DNA of 64,000 nucleotides from Enterococcus lacertideformus (GTDB taxonomy: Bacteria > Bacillota > Bacilli > Lactobacillales > Enterococcaceae). The notes beneath the pieces were generated by a model that did not search any database, was not told where the DNA came from, and was given only the letters and a program-made list of their open reading frames with translations. Shown piece by piece: positions 61,504 through 64,000 of the stretch. The position numbers and the translations under genes are program-made. How positions within the stretch are numbered: position 1 is the first letter of the stretch; every line of letters starts with the position of its first letter. The stretch is from contig JADAKE010000016.1 in assembly GCA_015680865.1 (NCBI GenBank), forward strand, positions 367,264 to 431,263, in the 5' to 3' direction.

Positions 61504-61868
61504 GGGGACGTTACGGATTCGACAGGCACAGTTCGAGCTTGAATTGCGTTTCGTAGGTTACGTCTACGTTAAAACGTTACAGTTAAATATAACTGCTAAA
61601 AACGAAAACAACTCTTACGCTTTAGCTGCCTAAAAACAGTTAGCGTAGATCCTCTCGGCATCGCCCATGTGCTCGAGTAAGGGTCTCAAATCTAGTGGGA
61701 TACGTATCATCTTTCCGTCTGTAAGTTGATAAAGATATCATCAGACTAGCGATACAGACTGCCTGTCACTCGGTAAGCTGTAAAGCGAAACCTTAAATGA
61801 GATGACTATGAACGTAGATTTTTAAGTGGCGATGTGTTTGGACGCGGGTTCGACTCCCGCCGTCTCCA
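61504..61868 (+). ncRNA. ssrA: Transfer-messenger RNA
   Basis: Rescues stalled ribosomes. The 5' GGGGACGTTACGG and 3' GGTTCGACTCCCGCCGTCTCC form the tRNA-like part; the CCA end is not encoded (text after the acceptor is ATT). The tag frame is at 61595-61633: (A)AKNENNSYALAA then TAA, the tag of the E. faecium group. Pseudoknots follow it. Length about 365 nt. Confidence 0.96.
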
Positions 61869-61979
61869 TTATTGTATGGTTGAGACAAACAAATACTTCC
61901 TGAAAAGTAGAGAAATGCAAAAGTTTTTGCATTCGCAAAATACAATTTTCAATAGCAGTAATAATCAATAAATCCCGTT

Positions 61980-62004
61980 CCTCTCATTTTTGAGAGGTTT
62001 TTTT
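61980..62004 (+). terminator. Terminator about 110 bp after tmRNA
   Basis: CCTCTCA / TGAGAGG stem with TTTT loop and seven T. It ends the tmRNA transcript or a read-through product. Confidence 0.75.
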
Positions 62005-62029
62005 AAATTAATACATAAAAACCATTGAT

Positions 62030-62050
62030 TTAATACGCATAGCGTATTAA
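62030..62050. promoter_or_regulatory. Perfect 21-bp palindrome upstream of a micropeptide gene
   Basis: TTAATACGCATAGCGTATTAA with 9-bp exact arms, 26 bp before the next ATG. Likely an operator for the small HTH protein at 62382 or an incoming-element site. Confidence 0.6.
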
Positions 62051-62075
62051 AATATATACATAAGGAGGTGAAAAA

Positions 62076-62165
62076 ATGCTAGATGATATAGAAAAAGCCG
62101 TCAATATTGTTTTTCTCTTTCTAAGTAGTGTGTGGCTACTCAAGAAAATCAATAAAGACGACTAA
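62076..62165 (+). CDS. 29-residue membrane micropeptide
   Basis: MLDDIEKAVNIVFLFLSSVW-LLKKINKDD. Strong AAGGAGGTG site 7 bp upstream; one helix flanked by acidic start and basic/acidic end, a shape seen in bacteriocin-like, holin-like and toxin peptides. A hairpin GAGGGGC/GCCCCTC (62172-62188) follows directly. Confidence 0.6.
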   Translation: MLDDIEKAVNIVFLFLSSVWLLKKINKDD

Positions 62166-62171
62166 CTAATT

Positions 62172-62188
62172 GAGGGGCTAAGCCCCTC
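62172..62188 (+). terminator. Hairpin after the 29-residue peptide gene
   Basis: GAGGGGC TAA GCCCCTC, 7-bp stem, followed by CTCT text and no long T-run; weak terminator or processing hairpin. Confidence 0.5.
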
Positions 62189-62207
62189 TCTCTAATATTA
62201 TTTTAGC

Positions 62208-62366
62208 ATGAAAATTATGAAAAAGAAATACATCTATATTTTAGCGCTGGTGCTTGTAGTTTTTAACCTTGTATTTACAATAGCAAATTGGCACGCCCCT
62301 TTGTTTTCTAGCGTTGTAAATGTAATGATGATTGCACTCTTAGCTCATGATATTACTAAGAAATAG
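62208..62366 (+). CDS. 52-residue two-helix membrane protein
   Basis: MKIMKKKYIYILALVLVVFN...HAPLFSSVVNVMMIALLAHD-ITKK. Two hydrophobic stretches. The ribosome site is poor; an inner ATG at 62217 is possible. It is followed 15 bp later by the HTH gene, suggesting one operon. Unknown. Confidence 0.5.
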   Translation: MKIMKKKYIYILALVLVVFNLVFTIANWHAPLFSSVVNVMMIALLAHDITKK

Positions 62367-62381
62367 AAATAAGGTGATGAC

Positions 62382-62606
62382 GTGAATTGGTTTGATCAGT
62401 ATAAGAAAGATTTTGGATTTGAAAGTAACTACCAAATTAGTAAAAAAATAGGTATTACCGCAAGCAGTCTAACTCGTTTGAACAACTCAAGGGATTGGAA
62501 AAATGTCAAAATTGGTACGCTGATTTTATTAGCGGGAGCAATAGATAAAAATTTGGATGAATTGGTTGAATATTTGAGCAATCAAAAAAAGCACTCAGTC
62601 AAATAA
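62382..62606 (+). CDS. Small helix-turn-helix DNA-binding protein
   Basis: 74 residues, GTG start, AAGGTGATG site. MNWFDQYKKDFGFESNYQIS then KKIGITASSLTRLNNSRDW: a compact lambda-repressor-like HTH (helices about 15-35) with a hydrophobic tail helix (GTLILLAGAIDKNLDELVEYL). Probably controls the micropeptide operon via the palindrome upstream. Similar small regulators sit on plasmids and phages. Terminator follows. Confidence 0.65.
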   Translation: MNWFDQYKKDFGFESNYQISKKIGITASSLTRLNNSRDWKNVKIGTLILLAGAIDKNLDELVEYLSNQKKHSVK

Positions 62607-62622
62607 CCGGCTGAGCGCTTTT
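62591..62622 (+). terminator. Terminator after the HTH gene
   Basis: AGCACTCAG...CTGAGCGCT stem (one mismatch) with trailing TTTT; it overlaps the end of the coding region. Confidence 0.65.
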
Positions 62623-62917
62623 GCTTTATAATTTATTTATGTTCACTCATCCCCAAAAGCTCAGCACCTATTCACAGAATTTGGTTGAAAGAATAAAATT
62701 AATAGACAAAAGATAAGAGATACTTTTCAATCATCTCGTTGTTTTAACTGATAAAAAACGTATCTCTTATTCTTAATATTTAGTTATAAAAATATTTTAT
62801 AAAAAGCATTAACTGTAATTTAAAATTATGCTTTTACGAACCCTAAATTAGTCTTAACAAATGTTATTCTAATCATCTAATTCAAAATCATCCTTATCAA
62901 AATATTTATGTGATCGC
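62623..62917. other. Gene-free stretch
   Basis: No gene or clear element between the HTH terminator and the next small minus-strand gene. Confidence 0.5.
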
Positions 62918-63091
62918 TCACCCTCTAAATTTAAGCTTTCTAAACCATTCTTCAGTAGCATTGAATAAACAGTAAGTTCCCAAAAAAACTAAACATAGAA
63001 AAGGAACTGTTATCTTTCTACTTTTAATTATCCCGTATATCAAAAGTGCAAATGCTAAGGTGAAAAATATCATCATAAAAATCAAAAACAA
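62918..63091 (-). CDS. 57-residue two-helix membrane protein
   Basis: TTG start with AAAGGAGG site 8 bp upstream: MFLIFMMIFFTLAFALLIYG and VPFLCLVFLGTYCLFNATEE, then WFRKLKFRG. Two hydrophobic stretches and a short basic tail. Not recognised. Downstream text may be coding remnants. Confidence 0.5.
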   Translation of the reverse strand: MFLIFMMIFFTLAFALLIYGIIKSRKITVPFLCLVFLGTYCLFNATEEWFRKLKFRG

Positions 63092-63830
63092 TCTTATTCC
63101 TCCTTTATCAATTCGCTTATAGCAGGTTTTATTTAGTTATTGTCTCAACCGAGTTAGTTAAATTTTTTCTTTATATTAATCTAAAAAAAGAAAATATTTT
63201 CCTTTTTTTATAAATCATCCTTTAAAAACACTCAATTTTTGATAACAATAAGAATGTAGCGAAATTAATCACTTAAATAAGTATTAGATTAACTAGTCGA
63301 ATCAGCAAAAAGAAGCTTCATTATTTAGTCACATCTTCTCATTCATTTATGTCCTTACGTAATTTTAGGCTTGTCATACGTGTTTTTTTCATCCTTTGCT
63401 ATTCTTTAAGTTCATGTCTAGCAACTCCCATAACGTTTTTTCATACTACTTTCTCTCCTGCATAACAATATTACATTTTTTTCTTATTGATAAAAGAACT
63501 TTTTTTTATTAATTTTTATAAATAAGTTCAACACCTCCTCTAATCACTATCTCAATCATCATTAGTCTAAGTGAATTTTTTTAGTTGAATAATTCCTCAA
63601 AAAAAGAGGCTGGGACAAACGCCTATGAGGGGCATGCCCCTCACCAAACAGAATGAAAACAAAAAATATCTACCTACAAGCCACTTCCTGTCATACTAGA
63701 GAGGCCAGAAGTGGCTTGTAGATCGATAGCTTATTGAGGTTCTTCTCTACCTTGAGGGACAAACTAGATCATTTTACTTCTTTGCTCCTGTGATTACTCG
63801 TCGCATAAAAAGATCTGTACCAATCATTAG
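63092..63830. repeat. Repeat-containing gene-free stretch
   Basis: No gene. 63607-63623 repeats the GAGGCTGGGACAAACGCCT terminator text of 24740-24760. 63626-63643 is a perfect palindrome TGAGGGGCATGCCCCTCA. 63674-63721 is a hairpin with 14-bp perfect arms CTACAAGCCACTTC / GAAGTGGCTTGTAG. These are the kind of intergenic repeats found near mobile DNA; an IS fragment follows. Confidence 0.6.
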
Positions 63831-64000
63831 GTGTTAGCACAAGGCGTACTAGCTATTTCTCAAGAAAAACCGAATCGAGTCCAAGCCTTTTTCTTTCGTG
63901 TGAGAAAAAATGCTGGACAGAAAAAAGCGGTGGTTGCGACTGTTCATTTATTTTTACGTATTATTTATCGGATGTTTTCCGATCAGTCCCGTTATCATGA
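63831..64000 (+). pseudogene. IS110-family transposase C-terminal fragment (runs off window)
   Basis: Frame from 63831: VLAQGVLAISQEKPNRVQAF then FFRVRKNAGQKKAVVATVHL FLRIIYRMF, typical of the C-terminal helical end of IS110/IS1111 (Transposase_20) enzymes. The upstream frame closes with TAG at 63828-63830 and other frames are broken, so the start is missing or shifted. The rest of the element, if any, is outside. Confidence 0.6.

Noticed and set aside
61504..61868. CRISPR or riboswitch signal around tmRNA
   Set aside because: Repeated stems are fully explained by the tmRNA pseudoknots; no direct-repeat/spacer pattern anywhere in the window.

Overview
The window is a low-GC Firmicute chromosome segment that reads as Enterococcus, most likely from the E. 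faecium/durans/hirae side of the genus. The evidence is the tmRNA tag (AKNENNSYALAA), an arcA-arcB-arcC deiminase operon with ArgR and a Crp-like regulator, a membrane LtaS-type lipoteichoic acid synthase, a T-box-controlled argS, the Eep/RseP-CdsA-UppS-Frr-PyrH-Tsf-RpsB core block, and many small peptides of enterococcal style. The species is inferred, not proven.

Layout. 1-10.2 kb (minus strand): polC (5' end only), proS, eep, cdsA, uppS, frr, pyrH, tsf and rpsB, a DNA replication/translation/envelope-precursor block with terminators between sub-operons. 10.4-17.5 kb: arginine block with argR, T-box/argS, arcC (wrecked), arcB, arcA and divergent arcR (frameshifted). 17.6-20.4 kb: tsaD, two rimI-type acetyltransferases and tsaB (t6A tRNA modification). 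20.5-24.4 kb: galR-like regulator, galT (frameshifted), galE, with two putative operators in front, and a DUF3042 peptide. 24.8-27.6 kb: rhodanese-like, glk, yqgQ, rhomboid protease and 5-FCL. 28.1-31.8 kb: Fur-box-flanked iron-siderophore ABC system whose first permease gene has a large internal deletion. 31.9-35.5 kb: folA with a nonsense codon, rpmG, a DUF2188-like protein and asnB. 35.5-39.3 kb: mostly empty DNA with a decayed tRNA-Thr, a good tRNA-Ser(CGA) and a TetR regulator. 39.3-46.8 kb: VTT/DedA-type protein, a membrane GDPD interrupted by a stop, then an accessory stretch of micropeptides, decayed membrane genes, two small surface/secreted-type proteins, a type I toxin-antitoxin locus and an integrase remnant ending at pgi. 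46.9-53.8 kb: pgi, gdhA, a BaiN-type flavoprotein, ybaK, aroD and rlmI. 54.0-60.4 kb: ltaS, an FtsX-like permease with a P-loop-less ABC ATPase-like partner, an OmpR-type two-component system and an SdpI-family protein. 60.5-64 kb: Cof-type phosphatase, tmRNA, a small palindrome/micropeptide/HTH locus, repeats and an IS110-like transposase fragment.

The dominant theme is gene damage. At least eight coding sequences are broken by single-base changes, mostly in A or T runs (arcR, arcC, galT, gdhA, baiN, ybaK, rlmI, the Cof phosphatase and the gene at 44.5 kb). Others carry in-frame stops (arcC, folA, GDPD, the Fe permease), a likely catalytic substitution (aroD His to Tyr) or a lost start codon (DUF2188 protein). 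Because arcC and the Fe permease also carry real internal deletions, some of this is genuine decay. The homopolymer part could equally be sequencing error or the mark of a mismatch-repair mutator, and this needs read-level checking before any metabolic conclusion. As written, the strain keeps arginine deiminase and ornithine carbamoyltransferase but not carbamate kinase, galE but not galT, and an iron importer lacking one permease.

The most interesting unexplained loci are the ltaS / permease / dead ATPase / two-component cluster, the type I toxin-antitoxin locus beside the integrase remnant, the micropeptide-HTH locus after tmRNA, and a dispersed family of hairpin repeats.
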